This document shows, piece by piece, positions 1 to 8,869 of a stretch of 64,000 nucleotides of DNA. The position numbers were made by a program, and so were the translations under genes. The DNA comes from Novosphingobium sp. (lineage in GTDB: Bacteria > Pseudomonadota > Alphaproteobacteria > Sphingomonadales > Sphingomonadaceae). Positions within the stretch are counted from its first letter, which is position 1; each line of letters opens with the position of its first letter. Under the pieces are notes generated by a model. It was not told where the DNA came from, made no database searches, and worked only from the letters and a program-made list of their open reading frames with translations. Where the stretch lies: assembly GCA_024236175.1 (NCBI GenBank), contig JACKKY010000001.1:1488001-1552000 (forward strand), written 5' to 3'.

Positions 1-905
1 TTGCCGGCAACAACGCCCAGGGGATAGGGCGTCGCCGTATTTTCATTCGGAGTGAAGAAGACGCCGGTCGGGTCGTCCGCGCGCGTATGGTTGTAGCCGA
101 GCGTGGCGCGGAACGTATCCGTCAGGTCAAACTTCAGCTTTGCCCTGAACGAGTACAGCTCTTTCCCGAGGGCGTAACCATCGGTCGCGGTAAGCGGCTG
201 GGTTACGCTGGCCCGCTTGTAATAGCCGTCGTTCTTGCGATAGGTGCCGGCCAGGCTGATGCCGACCTTGTCGGAAAGCGGCCCTGCGACATATGCCCGG
301 GCGCGCTTGTCGTCGAAACGGCCATAGCCGACCTCCGCCATGCCTTCCCATTCCTCGCCCGGGTCGAGCGTATCGATCAGGATGGCGCCGCCGGTCGCGT
401 TGCGGCCATACAAGGTGCCCTGCGGACCCTTGAGGATCTGGATGCTGTTCACATTGGGCAGATCCATGTTCAGGATCTGCGGTGTGATCTGGTACAGCCC
501 GTCGACAAACAGGGCGACGTTGTTCTCGTAGGAACCGGAATTGGTCGTGGTGACACCGCGAATGGCCGGCTGCGGATAGGAGCCGCTGTTGTTCAGCTGA
601 AAACCGGACGTGACATTGGTCAGGTCGCGGATGGTATCCACGCCAACCCTGTCCAGGCTCTCCTGGGAAATGACGGTCACCGTCATCGGCACGTCTTCCA
701 GCGCCTGATCGCGGCGCTGCGCGGTGACAATGATAACGCTGTTGTCAGCAGCCGCCGCCTGACTCTCCTGCGCCAGTGCCGGTGTCGCAGCGATCGGTGC
801 AGTCAGCGCCGTGGCGCCCAGCATGGCGACAAGCAGTGCGCTCTTGCGCTGCTTTGGTCTTGGATTGCCCAACTCTGCGGAAATTGATGTTCCTCGGACA
901 GTCAT
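1..905 (-). CDS. TonB-dependent outer-membrane receptor (partial, 3' end outside window)
   Basis: This is the N-terminal 301 codons of an outer-membrane TonB-dependent receptor; the rest lies before base 1. The frame is open from an ATG at 905 to the window edge. It begins with a long signal peptide (hydrophobic stretch about residues 22-38, likely cleavage after ALA at 45). A TonB-box-like IIVTAQRR follows at 58-65. The plug domain has the signature ILKGPQGTLYGRNATGGA at 157-174, and beta-barrel strands begin after about 185. A strong Shine-Dalgarno run (GGAGGGAGGGA) precedes the ATG and fixes the start. The family imports siderophores or, in sphingomonads, many organic substrates using TonB/ExbBD energy. 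The substrate here is unknown. Confidence 0.93.
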   Translation of the reverse strand, partial: MTVRGTSISAELGNPRPKQRKSALLVAMLGATALTAPIAATPALAQESQAAAADNSVIIVTAQRRDQALEDVPMTVTVISQESLDRVGVDTIRDLTNVTSGFQLNNSGSYPQPAIRGVTTTNSGSYENNVALFVDGLYQITPQILNMDLPNVNSIQILKGPQGTLYGRNATGGAILIDTLDPGEEWEGMAEVGYGRFDDKRARAYVAGPLSDKVGISLAGTYRKNDGYYKRASVTQPLTATDGYALGKELYSFRAKLKFDLTDTFRATLGYNHTRADDPTGVFFTPNENTATPYPLGVVAG

Positions 906-1008
906 TCTTCCCTCCCTCCAGATTACAATGGTTTGTTTGAGAATTTTCCCCTCAGGGCAAGCTGCGTGCGATGACGCCGGCTCGGCCCGTTGCGGCCCAG
1001 GCCGCTAT

Positions 1009-1093
1009 TGGTGCGGACGGCGGGACTCGAACCCGCACTGGGATGCCCAAGCGGATTTTAAGTCCGCTGCGTCTACCATTCCGCCACGTCCGC
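1009..1093 (-). tRNA. tRNA-Leu (anticodon UAA)
   Basis: Read on the minus strand this is an 85-nt tRNA with the acceptor pair GCGGACG / CGTCCGC (1087-1093 with 1013-1019), an encoded CCA at 1009-1011 and a T-arm containing GGTTCGAGTCC. The anticodon stem GCGGA/TCCGC encloses the loop CTTAAAA, so the anticodon TAA sits at 1058-1060 and reads UUA codons. The extended variable arm (class II tRNA) agrees with leucine. Confidence 0.96.
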
Positions 1094-1168
1094 GCGCGGA
1101 GCGCTTGATAGACTTTGGCAAAAGGCAGGAAAAGCAGCAATCGTTCCACTCCCAATCGAAGATTCTGC

Positions 1169-1450
1169 TCAGTCGACGTTGAGGCGCGCTCGCATGTCCT
1201 TGCCCGGCTTGAAATAGGGCACGCGCTTGTCGGGAACGCTGACCGCTTCGCCGGTGCGCGGATTGCGCCCCCTGCGGGCATGGCGGTAGCGCGTGGAAAA
1301 GGCGCCGAAACCGCGCAGCTCGACGCGCCCGCCCTCGGTGAGGCGCTCGGCGATTTCATCAAAAAAGGTGTCCACGGCGCGCTCCACGTCTTCAGCGCGC
1401 AATTCAGGGTTCTCTTTTGCCAAGGCCTGCAGCAGCTCGGACCTGATCAT
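1169..1450 (-). CDS. ihfB: Integration host factor beta subunit
   Basis: This 93-residue protein is a DNABII-family member that pairs with IHF-alpha to bend DNA sharply in replication, recombination and promoter architecture. It starts MIRSELLQAL at an ATG at 1450, preceded by AGGGGGAG; an upstream in-frame extension lacks these features and was dropped. The DNA-binding arm signature GFGAFSTRYRHARRGRNP lies at about 48-65, with the beta-type NPRTGE that follows, and the length equals the usual 92-100. IHF-beta is favoured over HU because of the RSEL start and the VELRGFGAF context. It lies just downstream of the tRNA-Leu gene on the opposite side of its promoter and stands alone. Confidence 0.93.
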   Translation of the reverse strand: MIRSELLQALAKENPELRAEDVERAVDTFFDEIAERLTEGGRVELRGFGAFSTRYRHARRGRNPRTGEAVSVPDKRVPYFKPGKDMRARLNVD

Positions 1451-1732
1451 GCGATCTCCCCCTTTACCATGGGCCGGGCCGGTACGTTCCCCCTTGTTCC
1501 GAGCCCCTGCGACTGGCTTGCAAGATTGCCATGGACATACCGGACACGCAATGGGCAAGCACCGCATCGCGGCGATTCCCGGGAAAATTCTCTTCAGGTG
1601 TTGCATTTTGGCCAATGCGTCCCGTTTCCTGCCGATCCGGCCCGGCGGTTCGCGGGCACTTCACAGCGCCGATTTGCCGGCTACTCTGGCTGACAATTCA
1701 GCCAGTCGTCGGAAAGGACATCACGAAGGCAT

Positions 1733-3385
1733 ATGAAGAATCTGACCGACTGGAACGAAGGTGACTGGATTGCGGCGATTGCCGCCGTCGGACTGTTTGC
1801 CGTACTCGCGATCGGAGGCCTGATTGCCGCTCGCAAGAGCGAGGAGGTGGTCGGCCATCCACGCGGCCTGTTTGTCCTGTTCTATGCCGAAATGTGGGAG
1901 CGCTTCTCCTATTACGGCATGCGCGCCCTGCTCGTCCTCTACCTCACCAAGTTCTGGCTTTTCAGCGACAGCAAGTCGACGCTGATATACGGCGCCTACA
2001 CCAGCCTCGTCTATATCACGCCGGTGCTCGGCGGCTATCTTGCCGACCGCTGGCTGGGTCAGCGCAAGGCCGTGCTGTTCGGCGGAATACTGCTTGCGCT
2101 GGGCCATCTGTTCATGGCGGTCGAGGGCATGCACGGCGTGACCGACCCGGCGGTCAAGCAGGCCGATCCGGCAATCAATGTGTTCTGGCTGGCCCTGTCG
2201 CTGATCATCGTCGGCTCGGGTTTCCTGAAGGCGAACATCTCGGTAATCGTCGGCCAGCTCTACCGGATGACCGACGGGCGCCGCGACGCGGCCTACACCA
2301 TCTTCTACATGAGCGTGAATGTCGGCGCGGCGCTGGGTACGATCCTGGTGGGCTATCTGGGCGAAACGCTCGGCTGGGCCTGGGGATTCGGGCTTGCCGG
2401 GATCGGCATGGTGGCCGGCCTCATCATTTTCGTCGCCGGCCGGCCCGCATTGAGAGGCAAGGGCGAGGCTCCGGCGCCGCTCGCGAAGCGCGCCGAAGCT
2501 TCGCTCTACGGCGTCGGTCTGGCCGCAGTGGCGATCATCTGGATGCTCATCCAGTACCAGGACGTGATCCAGAACCTCCTGATCGCCATGGGAATCGCAA
2601 TCCTCGCCTACACTCTCTACGAGGCATACAAGCTGCCGAAGGAGCCGCGCGAGCGCATCTATGCGATCCTGTTCCTCGTCGCGCTCAATCCGCTCTTCTG
2701 GGGCCTGTTCGAGCAGGCAGGCGGCAGCCTCAATCTCTACACGGACAAATATGTGGATCGGCAGGGCGTGCCGACCTCGCTGTTCCAGTCGATAAACCCG
2801 ATCTACATCGTGCTTCTGGCGCCGATGTTCGCAGCGCTCTGGCAATGGCTGGGAAAACGCGGGCTAGAGCCTTCTGCGCCTGCCAAGTTCGGCATCGGCC
2901 TGATCCAGCTGGGGCTTGGCTTCCTCGTTTTCGTGTGGGGCGCAAGGACGTTCGGAATGGAGCAGATGACACCTGTCGCCTTCCTGTTCCTCATCTATCT
3001 CCTGCACACGACGGGTGAGCTCTGCCTGTCGCCGGTAGGCCTGTCGGCGATGACCCGCCTCGCTCCGCTGCATCTCGGCAGCTTCATCATGGGTGCCTGG
3101 TTCTACATGTCGGCAGTCGGCAATTTTGTCGCCGGCAAGATCGGCGAGGCGACCGGCGGCGAAAGCGGGGAGATGTCGAAGGAACTCACCCTGACGATAT
3201 ACAACCAGATCGGCTGGGTCACGGTCGGGGCCGCGGTGGTCGTACTGCTGCTGTCTCCCGTCGTGAAGCGCTGGATGCATCTCGATACGCTCGAGGACGA
3301 GGAGGTGACGCCTGCGGACCAGGCGCAAGTCTATGGTGGCGCGGAGGGTGAGGCGACCAAAGGCTCGCTTCCGCCCGGGCGCTAG
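1733..3385 (+). CDS. Proton-dependent oligopeptide transporter (POT/PTR2 family)
   Basis: This 550-residue inner-membrane protein is a proton-coupled di/tripeptide importer of the major facilitator superfamily. The POT proton-coupling motif ERFSYYGMRALL lies at about 53-64, the first PTR2 signature (GAYTSLVYITPVLGGYLADR) at about 87-106, and the second (FYMSVNVGAALG) at about 191-202. Around 12-14 hydrophobic segments are spread over the whole length. The C-terminal tail is acidic and non-membranous. The start ATG is preceded by GGAAAGGA at modest distance. It is monocistronic and converges on dxs, with only 18 bp between the stop codons. Confidence 0.93.
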   Translation: MKNLTDWNEGDWIAAIAAVGLFAVLAIGGLIAARKSEEVVGHPRGLFVLFYAEMWERFSYYGMRALLVLYLTKFWLFSDSKSTLIYGAYTSLVYITPVLGGYLADRWLGQRKAVLFGGILLALGHLFMAVEGMHGVTDPAVKQADPAINVFWLALSLIIVGSGFLKANISVIVGQLYRMTDGRRDAAYTIFYMSVNVGAALGTILVGYLGETLGWAWGFGLAGIGMVAGLIIFVAGRPALRGKGEAPAPLAKRAEASLYGVGLAAVAIIWMLIQYQDVIQNLLIAMGIAILAYTLYEAYKLPKEPRERIYAILFLVALNPLFWGLFEQAGGSLNLYTDKYVDRQGVPTSLFQSINPIYIVLLAPMFAALWQWLGKRGLEPSAPAKFGIGLIQLGLGFLVFVWGARTFGMEQMTPVAFLFLIYLLHTTGELCLSPVGLSAMTRLAPLHLGSFIMGAWFYMSAVGNFVAGKIGEATGGESGEMSKELTLTIYNQIGWVTVGAAVVVLLLSPVVKRWMHLDTLEDEEVTPADQAQVYGGAEGEATKGSLPPGR

Positions 3386-3403
3386 GTCGCCCCCAGGCTG
3401 TGG

Positions 3404-5326
3404 CTAGGCCCGCGCTTCCGCCACGCCGGCGCTGTTGTGGCGCAAGGCCTTCAGCACGGTGTCGATGATCTGCGGCGCGTTGAGCCCGGCCTCGTCATAC
3501 TGTTTCTCGGGCTTGTTCTGATCCTGGAATGCATCGGGCAGGCGCATGGTCCGGATCTTCAATCCGGCATCCGTCAGCCCCTCGTCGCTGGCCATGGTCA
3601 GGACATGGGCGCCCAGCCCGCCGATCGCGCCTTCCTCGATCGTAACCACGACTTCGTGCGTGCCGATCAGCTTGCGGATCAGCTCCTCGTCGAGCGGCTT
3701 GGCGAAACGCAGGTCGGCCACGGTTGTCGAGAGCCCCCTGGCATCGAGCTGGTCGGCGGCCTTCAGCGCTTCCGCCAGGCGCGTTCCGAGTGACAAGAGG
3801 GCGATCTTGCTCCCCTCGCGAACGATGCGGCCCTTGCCGATCTCCAGCCGTTCCGGCGTTTCCGGGAGCGGCACACCGGTGCCGGAACCGCGCGGATAAC
3901 GGAAGGCGATCGGCCCTTCGTCGTGCAACGCCGCGGTGTGGGTCATATGCACCAGCTCCGCTTCGTCGGCGGCGGCCATCACCACGAGGTTCGGCAATGT
4001 TGCGAGGTAGGTGATGTCGAAGCTGCCGGCGTGGGTCTGCCCGTCCGCGCCCACCAGTCCCGCCCGGTCGATGGCGAAGCGGACCGGAAGGTTCTGGATC
4101 GCGACGTCGTGCACCACCTGGTCGTAGGCCCGCTGCAGGAAGGTCGAATAGATCGCGCAGAACGGCCGCATGCCCTGGGCGGCGAGGCCCGCGGCAAAGG
4201 TCACGGCATGCTGCTCGGCTATTCCGACATCGAAAGCGCGATCGGGATAGGACTGGGCAAACTTGTCCAGCCCGGTGCCGGACGGCATGGCGGCGGTGAT
4301 CGCGCAGATGCGATCGTCGCGAGCCGCTTCGGCGATCAGCGTCTTCGCGAAGACGTTGGTGTAGCTCGGCGGACCGCCGGAACTCTTCACCTGTTCGCCG
4401 GTGATGACGTCGAACTTCTGGACGCCGTGATACTTGTCCTCGGCTTGCTCGGCGGGGCCGTAGCCCTTGCCCTTTTGCGTGACCACATGGATCAGGCAGG
4501 GGCCCTCGTCGGCATCGCGGATGTTTTCCAGGACCGGGATGAGCTGGTCGAGGTTATGGCCGTCGATCGGGCCGACATAATAGAAGCCCAGTTCCTCGAA
4601 CAGGGTGCCGCCCATCGCCATTCCGCGCGCGAACTCGTCGGTCTTGCGCGCGGCGCGGTGCAGCGGTTCGGGCAGGCGGCGCGAGATCTTGCGGGCAAGG
4701 TCGCGAATCCCGAGGAATTGCCGCGAGGAGACAAGGCGGGCGAGATAGGCGGAAAGCCCGCCGACCGGTGGCGCGATCGACATATCGTTGTCGTTGAGGA
4801 TCACGATCAGCCGGTTGCCGGCGGCCCGCGCATTGTTCATCGCCTCATAGGCCATACCCGCGCTCATCGCGCCGTCGCCGATCACGGCTATGCCGCGGCC
4901 CGGCTCTCCGGAAAGCTTGTTGGCGATCGCGAAGCCCAGCGCCGCCGAGATCGAGGTGGAGCTGTGGGCCGCGCCGAACGGGTCGTACTCGCTCTCGCTG
5001 CGCTTGGTGAAGCCCGACAGGCCACCACCCTGGCGCAGGGTGCGGATACGCTCGCGCCGGCCGGTGATGATCTTGTGCGGATAGGCCTGGTGGCCCACGT
5101 CCCAGACCACGCGATCTTCGGGGGTGTTGAACACATAGTGGATCGCGACCGTGAGTTCGACCACGCCGAGGCCGGAACCCAGATGGCCGCCGGTCTGGCC
5201 GACGGCGGCGATCGTCTCGGCGCGCAGCTCGTAGGCGAGCTGGCCGAGTTGCGACGGGTCTAGCTTGCGCAGTTCGTCGGGCGTGGCGACGGTATCGAGC
5301 AGAGGTGTTGCCGGATTGGCTGTCAT
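3404..5326 (-). CDS. dxs: 1-deoxy-D-xylulose-5-phosphate synthase
   Basis: This 640-residue enzyme condenses pyruvate and glyceraldehyde-3-phosphate to DXP with thiamine diphosphate. It is the first step of the MEP isoprenoid pathway and also feeds thiamine and pyridoxal synthesis. Visible features are the N-terminal ThDP domain with GGHLGSGLG and the VVWDVGHQAYPHKI block, the ThDP/Mg motif beginning IGDGAMSAGMAYEAMN with the later NDNDMSI, and the central transketolase-type domain with IAEQHAVTFAAGLA and DRAGLVGADGQTHAG. The start was set at the ATG at 5326 (MTANPATPLLD); the in-frame extension upstream is cysteine- and arginine-rich and unlike the family. Length is normal for bacterial Dxs. 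Confidence 0.97.
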   Translation of the reverse strand: MTANPATPLLDTVATPDELRKLDPSQLGQLAYELRAETIAAVGQTGGHLGSGLGVVELTVAIHYVFNTPEDRVVWDVGHQAYPHKIITGRRERIRTLRQGGGLSGFTKRSESEYDPFGAAHSSTSISAALGFAIANKLSGEPGRGIAVIGDGAMSAGMAYEAMNNARAAGNRLIVILNDNDMSIAPPVGGLSAYLARLVSSRQFLGIRDLARKISRRLPEPLHRAARKTDEFARGMAMGGTLFEELGFYYVGPIDGHNLDQLIPVLENIRDADEGPCLIHVVTQKGKGYGPAEQAEDKYHGVQKFDVITGEQVKSSGGPPSYTNVFAKTLIAEAARDDRICAITAAMPSGTGLDKFAQSYPDRAFDVGIAEQHAVTFAAGLAAQGMRPFCAIYSTFLQRAYDQVVHDVAIQNLPVRFAIDRAGLVGADGQTHAGSFDITYLATLPNLVVMAAADEAELVHMTHTAALHDEGPIAFRYPRGSGTGVPLPETPERLEIGKGRIVREGSKIALLSLGTRLAEALKAADQLDARGLSTTVADLRFAKPLDEELIRKLIGTHEVVVTIEEGAIGGLGAHVLTMASDEGLTDAGLKIRTMRLPDAFQDQNKPEKQYDEAGLNAPQIIDTVLKALRHNSAGVAEARA

Positions 5327-5424
5327 ATCGGGTGCCTTACACGCTCGGGCATGTGGTGTCGATTGACAGAGCCTGCAACTGAACCGCAAGGCTTTCCCGC
5401 GATTGCATGCTGAAAGGACAGGTC

Positions 5425-5808
5425 ATGGCTTTGTTGGAAGGCGCCGCCCCCGTGGCTTTTATCCTTACGGCCGACAGGATCAGGGCGAAGCCGTTCTACG
5501 CGGGGGTGCTGGGGCTGCGAATGGTGGCGGAAGACGACTTCGCCGTGACTTTCGAACTCGGCAATGGCGCGGTTATCCGCCTGACCGATCTTCCCGGCCA
5601 CGTCGCCCGGGAGCACACTGTGCTCGGCTGGAATGTCCCGGATATCCGAGATTCGGTTGCCCGGCTCACGGCCAGCGGCATCACGTTCCGCCTATTCGAC
5701 GGTTCGGGCCAGGACGAGGACGGAATCTGGACCGCGCCCGGCGGTGCGAAGGTAGCCTGGTTCACCGATCCCGACGGGAATGTCCTGAGCCTGACGCAGT
5801 TCGGCTAG
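5425..5808 (+). CDS. VOC (glyoxalase/bleomycin-resistance fold) protein
   Basis: This is a 127-residue single-module vicinal-oxygen-chelate protein. It shows the paired beta-alpha-beta-beta-beta pattern, with AKPFYAGVLGLRMVAED near the start and a C-terminal AWFTDPDGNVLSLTQFG, the common end of small glyoxalase-like proteins. AAAGGA lies 6 nt before the ATG at 5425 and decides this start over an ATG at 5407. It is convergent with the Zur-like gene. The reaction is unknown; members include lyases, dioxygenases and antibiotic-binding proteins. Confidence 0.8.
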   Translation: MALLEGAAPVAFILTADRIRAKPFYAGVLGLRMVAEDDFAVTFELGNGAVIRLTDLPGHVAREHTVLGWNVPDIRDSVARLTASGITFRLFDGSGQDEDGIWTAPGGAKVAWFTDPDGNVLSLTQFG

Positions 5809-5820
5809 CCTGGGTCCGGG

Positions 5821-6279
5821 TCAGGAGCAGGCCGCGCAGGTTCCGCGAAGTTCCACGACAGGCCGGATGTCGGCAAAGCCCTCGGCGCGAGCGGCTGCGG
5901 CAAGGGCGTCGGTGAGGCTGTCGTCGTCGATATGGATGGCCTGGCCGCACTGGTCGCAGATCAGGAAGATGCAGTCATGCTGGCAACCGGGATGGCTGTT
6001 GGCGATGTACGCATTGGCACTTTCCACCCGGCGGGCAAGGTTGGTGCGCACGAAAAGGTCCAGGATCCGGTAGACGCTGTTGGGTGCTACCCGCTTGCCC
6101 CGCAGCGACGAGACGCTGTCGGCGATGTCATAAGCCGAGGCCGGCTTGTCATGCGTCGCCAGCGCGGAAAAGACATCGGCGCGCATGTCGGTCCATTGCT
6201 CGCCGGCATCGGTCAGCGCGGCGCGGGCTGCGGCAACCAGGCTTTGGCCCGAATGTTCGTGGTGAGTATGGCCGGTCAT
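5821..6279 (-). CDS. zur: Fur-family regulator, Zur-like
   Basis: This 152-residue metal-dependent repressor has a winged-helix N-terminal half (SAYDIADSVS... RVAPNSVYRILDLFVRTNL at about 48-80). Its C-terminal dimerisation half contains the structural zinc pairs CDQC at 108-111 and CAAC at 148-151, plus a His/Cys cluster SHPGCQHDC at 95-103. The N-terminus HTHHEH is histidine-rich, as in some zinc-responsive Zur proteins. The Zur assignment over Fur or PerR rests on the ligand pattern and the lack of the typical Fur HHDH motif, so it is moderate. Zur represses zinc uptake; no zinc transporter is present in this window. It lies 21 bp downstream of msrA on the same strand. Confidence 0.8.
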   Translation of the reverse strand: MTGHTHHEHSGQSLVAAARAALTDAGEQWTDMRADVFSALATHDKPASAYDIADSVSSLRGKRVAPNSVYRILDLFVRTNLARRVESANAYIANSHPGCQHDCIFLICDQCGQAIHIDDDSLTDALAAAARAEGFADIRPVVELRGTCAACS

Positions 6280-6300
6280 GCGTGCGGTATAGCGCGATAT

Positions 6301-6975
6301 TCAGTTCGGGGTGAAGCCGGCCTTGTACAACCCGGGGAAGAGCTTCTTCAGGCCCGCCACCTTCGGCGCGTCCCATCTCAGGATATAGGGATGGCGCGGA
6401 TTCTTTTCCATGAAGTCCTGATGGTAGCGCTCGGCGCTGTAGAAGCGCTTGTACTTCTCGATCCTGGTGACGATCGGCGTGTCCCAGAGGCCCGACTTCG
6501 ACAATTGCGCCAGATAGGCGCTGGCCACCTTGCGCTGTTCCGCACTGGTGGGGACCAGGGCCGAGCGATACTGCTTGCCGCGATCCGGGCCCTGGTAATT
6601 GAGCTGGGTCGGGTCCGCGACGACCGAGAAGAAGATGCGCAGGAGCTGGTCGTAGCGAACCTTTGCCGGATCGTATGTGACGCGCACGGCTTCGGCGTGA
6701 AGCGTATGGCCCGCACTCACCCGTTCATAGTTCGCATTGCCCTTGAGGCCGCCGTGGTATCCGGAAACAGCGCTGGTTACGCCGGGCACGTGGCTGAACA
6801 CGCCTTCGACGCCCCAGAAGCAGCCTCCAGCGAAGATGGCGGTTTTCAGGCCGCCGGCTTCGTTGGAGCGCACCGTCGGTGCGGGAGCGCGCACGATCCG
6901 CTCGGCGGCGGTAGCGGGCTGTTGGCAGGCGGCCGCGAAGGCCAGAAGGGGAAGGAGGGCCGCTGCCCGGATCAC
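6301..6975 (-). CDS. msrA: Exported peptide methionine sulfoxide reductase A
   Basis: This 224-residue enzyme reduces methionine-S-sulfoxide in proteins. The catalytic motif GCFWG is at 51-55 with the nucleophile Cys52, followed by the usual VSGYHGG and the C-terminal EKYKRFYSAERYHQDFMEKNP segment. The first 23 residues form a signal peptide ending in FAAAC, a near-lipobox with Cys17, so it is probably a periplasmic lipoprotein rather than the cytosolic form. The start is a GTG at 6975 that overlaps the TGA of the upstream small gene (GTGA), indicating translational coupling. A cytosolic role is unlikely given the leader. Confidence 0.93.
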   Translation of the reverse strand: MIRAAALLPLLAFAAACQQPATAAERIVRAPAPTVRSNEAGGLKTAIFAGGCFWGVEGVFSHVPGVTSAVSGYHGGLKGNANYERVSAGHTLHAEAVRVTYDPAKVRYDQLLRIFFSVVADPTQLNYQGPDRGKQYRSALVPTSAEQRKVASAYLAQLSKSGLWDTPIVTRIEKYKRFYSAERYHQDFMEKNPRHPYILRWDAPKVAGLKKLFPGLYKAGFTPN

Positions 6976-7121
6976 TGGGCGGGCTGGGCTTCCGCAGCCG
7001 GGACCACGTTGTTGGCGATTTCGCTGCCGACATTGTTGTCCATCGTCGCGACCACGATCAGCGCGCCAGCGGCAAAGCCGATCGTGAAGAAGCGGTAGAA
7101 GTCGGTTTTCAACAGTCCCAT
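6972..7121 (-). CDS. Small single-pass membrane protein, unknown function
   Basis: This 49-residue protein starts MGLLKTDFYRFFTIG at an ATG at 7121. One hydrophobic segment (about residues 10-26, FFTIGFAAGALIVVATM) suggests a short membrane anchor with the acidic, proline/alanine-rich tail outside. It overlaps the GTG start of msrA by 4 bp, so both are likely co-translated. I do not recognise a named family. A longer in-frame start exists at 7250, but its leader is arginine-rich and unlike a natural N-terminus. Confidence 0.6.
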   Translation of the reverse strand: MGLLKTDFYRFFTIGFAAGALIVVATMDNNVGSEIANNVVPAAEAQPAQ

Positions 7122-7267
7122 GGCGGGCAGGCTTTCCCAGAATCGAGTCGCGTGAATGATGTGTCGGCTGGGCCACTCGCAGGAATTCGCTTTCCGTCGA
7201 GTGAACGTTACGCGTCCAACCGCACTTGTGCGGCGAATCGAAACTCCCATGCGATGAATTGAGGCGA

Positions 7268-8860
7268 TCAGTGCCGGAAGTGGCGCATTCCCGTGAAGAC
7301 CATGGCCAGACCCGCTTCGTCCGCGGCCTGGATGACCTCTTCGTCGCGGATCGAACCGCCGGGCTGGATGATCGCCGTCGCTCCCGCTTCGGCAGCGGCC
7401 AACAGGCCGTCCGCGAACGGGAAGAAGGCGTCGGAAGCGACCGCGCTGCCGACCGTGCGCGGCTCCGGCCAGTCATAGGTTTCGGCTGCTTCCCGCGCCT
7501 TCATCGCCGCGATGCGCGAAGAATCGCGCCGGTTCATCTGGCCTGCGCCGATCCCGGCGGTGGCCCCGTCCTTCGCATAGACGATGGCGTTCGACTTCAC
7601 ATGCTTGGCGACGGTCCAGGCGAACAGGCAGTCGTTCAGCTCCTGCTCGGTCGGCGCTCGCTTGGTGACGACTTTCAGCATGTCGCGGGTCACATGGCCG
7701 TTGTCGCGGTCCTGGACGAGCAGCCCGCCGGCAATGACGATCTGGCTGAGGCCGGCCCGGTGCGCCTCCGGCAGTTCGTCGACCAGCAGCAGGCGCAGGT
7801 TCTTCTTCTTGGAGAACGCGGCCTGTGCCGCCTCGTCCGCGCCCGGAGCGACGACGACCTCTGTAAAAATCTTGCAGATCGCCTCGGCCGTGGGCCCGTC
7901 CAGCGGGACGTTGGTGGCGACAATGCCGCCGAACGCCGAAACCGAATCGCAGGCGAGTGCGTCTTCCCAGGCTTCAAGCAGGCTCGCCCGGGTCGCCACG
8001 CCGCACGGGTTGGCGTGCTTGACGATCACCACCGTCGGGTCGCCGCCTGCGAATTCCGCAACCAGTTCGAGCGCGGCATTGGCGTCGTTGTAATTGTTGT
8101 AGGAAAGCTCCTTGCCCTGAAGCTGCCGGGCCTGCGGCAGGCCCGTGCCAAGCGAGGAAAACTCGGGCAGGTAGAGCGCCGCCTGCTGGTGCGGGTTTTC
8201 CCCGTAGCGCAAGGTCGTGGCGAGCCGGCTGGCGACGGCGCGGCGCGGCGGGAAATGTGCGGGCTGGTCGGTCCGGTTGAACCAGCCGGAAATCGCTGCG
8301 TCATAGGTGGCGGTGGCTGCAAAGGCCTTGGCTGCCATGGCCTTGCGGAAATCGAGCCTGGTCGCACCGCCGGCCTCCTCCAGCTGGGCCAGCAGGCCGT
8401 CATAGTCGGCGGGATCGGTGACGATCGTGACATAGGCGTGGTTCTTGGCGGCCGAGCGCACCATCGAAGGCCCGCCGATGTCGATATTCTCGATCACTTC
8501 GTCGCGGTCGGCGCCCTTCGCCACGGTCTGCTGGAATGGATAGAGATTGACGACGACGAGATCGATCGCGCCGATGCCATGCTCTTCCATGGCCGATGCA
8601 TGGGCGGGATCGTCACGCACGGCGAGAAGGCCGCCATGGACCTTGGGGTGGAGCGTCTTGACCCTGCCGTCCATCATCTCGGGAAAACCGGTGAGATCCG
8701 AAACGTCCCGCACCTCGAGGCCGGCATCGCGCAGCGCCTTCGCCGTGCCCCCGGTGGAAACCAGCTCTACCCCGCGTTCCGCCAGCGCCTTGCCGAGCTC
8801 GGCAAGGCCGGTCTTGTCAGACACCGAAAGCAGTGCCCGGCGGATGGTTACTTCGCTCAT
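7268..8860 (-). CDS. purH: Bifunctional AICAR transformylase / IMP cyclohydrolase
   Basis: This 530-residue enzyme catalyses the last two steps of purine synthesis: formylation of AICAR with 10-formyl-THF, then ring closure to IMP. The N-terminal IMP cyclohydrolase domain shows ALLSVSDKTGLAELGKAL at about 8-25, the RVKTLHPKVHGGLLA block at about 66-80 and the NLYPFQ segment. The C-terminal transformylase domain includes the KELSYNNYNDANAALELV and VKHANPCGVA motifs, and ends with DGLLAAAEAGATAIIQPGGS. Length matches the family. It is followed closely by the heparinase-like gene (10 bp upstream on the same strand), suggesting co-transcription with rpe and that gene. Confidence 0.97.
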   Translation of the reverse strand: MSEVTIRRALLSVSDKTGLAELGKALAERGVELVSTGGTAKALRDAGLEVRDVSDLTGFPEMMDGRVKTLHPKVHGGLLAVRDDPAHASAMEEHGIGAIDLVVVNLYPFQQTVAKGADRDEVIENIDIGGPSMVRSAAKNHAYVTIVTDPADYDGLLAQLEEAGGATRLDFRKAMAAKAFAATATYDAAISGWFNRTDQPAHFPPRRAVASRLATTLRYGENPHQQAALYLPEFSSLGTGLPQARQLQGKELSYNNYNDANAALELVAEFAGGDPTVVIVKHANPCGVATRASLLEAWEDALACDSVSAFGGIVATNVPLDGPTAEAICKIFTEVVVAPGADEAAQAAFSKKKNLRLLLVDELPEAHRAGLSQIVIAGGLLVQDRDNGHVTRDMLKVVTKRAPTEQELNDCLFAWTVAKHVKSNAIVYAKDGATAGIGAGQMNRRDSSRIAAMKAREAAETYDWPEPRTVGSAVASDAFFPFADGLLAAAEAGATAIIQPGGSIRDEEVIQAADEAGLAMVFTGMRHFRH

Positions 8861-8869
8861 TGTCGCTTG

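Noticed and set aside
1721..2845. 374-codon minus-strand frame inside the peptide transporter gene
   Set aside because: It is antisense to a gene with clear POT signatures, and its translation is low-complexity and charged.
3923..5263. 446-codon plus-strand frame opposite dxs
   Set aside because: It is antisense to a complete dxs gene and carries no recognisable domain.
7220..7233. Inverted repeat CCGCAC-TT-GTGCGG after purH
   Set aside because: The loop is too short for the full stem and no T-run follows on the minus strand, so it was not called a terminator.
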